From NCBI RefSeq assembly GCF_021018895.1, contig NC_079378.1, positions 11,467,501 through 11,531,500 on the forward strand: a stretch of DNA of 64,000 nt. The letters run 5' to 3'. The position numbers and the translations under genes are program-made. Below are positions 63,101 to 64,000 of the stretch, piece after piece. Position 1 is the stretch's first letter; every line of letters starts with the position of its first letter. The notes under the pieces were generated by a model, which worked only from the letters and a program-made list of their open reading frames with translations, had not been told where the DNA came from and ran no database searches. Origin of the DNA: Seriola aureovittata. Taxonomy: Eukaryota; Chordata; Actinopteri; Carangiformes; Carangidae.

Positions 63101-64000
63101 GTGAGTGAAAAAGCGCTGTATGTTTAGAAAAAAAAAAGAGATCTGTGAATGTGGCTTTTGTGCAGCACTTCTGAGTGGTCAAAAACAGCCCATTAACCAT
63201 TTGCAGTTCATTCACATTAGATCAAAATCTATAGTTGATTCAGGAAATACTCATGTGATTATCAGTATACACAATAAGCATGCAGGGAACATGTTTAAGC
63301 AACAGACTAAAAATGCATTACTGTAAAATTAAATGTAGTTTTTTGTATTTGCCACACTCTAGCAGTTTATTCCAAATATAAGTAAATTAACATATTTATT
63401 ATACAATTTCAAGCCAACATAAAGATTTGTTATAATTTCTGCTTGACTCTGCAGTGAGGCTTAAAAATAGTCCAGTGGGAGTCTTAATGCTACTTAGCAA
63501 CATTTAGAGTACAGGCACGTGCACTTCTTTGGGGTATTTAAAAGTGTGGAATGTTGTTTAGAGAAAATACCACTTTGACCACAGTGGTGCGGGGGCTGGG
63601 TGGGTAGACTGGCCACTCTGAAGCTTTTGATCATTTCACTTTTAGAAAATCTAATCAGCGGGTGAGAGATGTCTCATTCACTAATCTCAGATAAATAGTT
63701 TTCCTGTCTGCTCATAAACTGAGACGGTGTATCCAGCAGTCTGACTGGGAGGAATTCCGGGATGAAAAAGTTGTCCCCTAGAAAGGAGGTTTAATGCTCT
63801 CAGGACTAGAAACAGAAGTTTTTGAATTGTGACTCCGTCCCGCTGAGGGACCAGCTCACTCTGCCCCACAGAGAGCTCAACCCCACCACTCTGGTACTAA
63901 GCTGAAGACTTTAAGAGGGATACAACGTCTCATAGTCTGAGGAATTTCAGAGGACTTTTTTCTCCCTCAAGAGCAGGGAGGTATTTTTTTTTTTTATAAA
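60179..64000. other. Gene-poor right end
   Basis: The 5' flank of transporter C follows its start codon at 60178. No other exon can be supported on either strand in 3.8 kb. Short frames at 61102-61479, 63030-63326 and 63687-63869 resemble nothing known. A run of G at 62525-62537 is the only striking simple sequence. Confidence 0.45.

Noticed and set aside
63687..63869. 60-codon minus-strand frame at the right edge as a gene start
   Set aside because: No family resemblance, no splice context that I could support, and it lies near the window edge.

Overview
This window reads as teleost fish nuclear DNA, probably from a percomorph. It is AT-rich, with split genes, GT-AG introns, (CA)n, (GATA-like) and (CATC)n microsatellites, and many decayed fish-type transposons (Tc1/mariner, hAT, L2-like and other LINEs, foldback MITEs). 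There are no bacterial operons. All genes were assembled by hand from exon homology, splice sites and reading phase. No search was run.

Region 1 (about 1.5-22 kb, all minus strand) is a tandem cluster of CD2/SLAM-family-like immunoglobulin receptors. The rightmost copy (18342-21515) is complete: signal peptide, V-set domain without the canonical disulfide, C2 domain with four cysteines, transmembrane segment, and a short tail with one ITIM/ITSM-like tyrosine. The middle copy (9262-12507) predicts V-C2-C2, a transmembrane segment containing an arginine, and an almost tailless end. The left copy (3090-5504) keeps an ITIM-like tail but has lost its V exon and the start of its C2 exon in one deletion. 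An orphan signal-peptide exon lies at 1558-1597 and an orphan first exon at 14426. The cluster looks like a young, actively rearranging paired inhibitory/activating receptor locus. Every internal exon junction is phase 1, so exon gain and loss keep the frame.

Region 2 (25.6-31.4 kb, minus strand) is a type II sodium-phosphate cotransporter close to slc34a1 (NaPi-IIa). It has both QSSS repeats, the A-x-A-x-x-x-D motif of electrogenic members, and a C-terminal T-H-L of PDZ-ligand type. One short exon of the large extracellular loop is not located.

Region 3 (33.3-60.2 kb) holds three complete OCTN-type organic cation/carnitine transporters (SLC22A4/A5 group). Two are in tandem on the plus strand (33487-41725, 550 aa; 42440-49024, 552 aa). 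One is convergent on the minus strand (49954-60178, 557 aa). The plus-strand pair share an intron that splits ancestral exon 1; the minus-strand gene lacks it. Exons 2 and 3 of the pair are far more alike than their neighbouring exons, which suggests gene conversion. A decayed extra copy of exon 1 lies just upstream of the first gene.

The right end (60.2-64 kb) shows no supportable gene. The phosphate and OCTN genes fit a renal/intestinal brush-border transport neighbourhood. The Ig cluster is functionally unrelated and appears merely adjacent.
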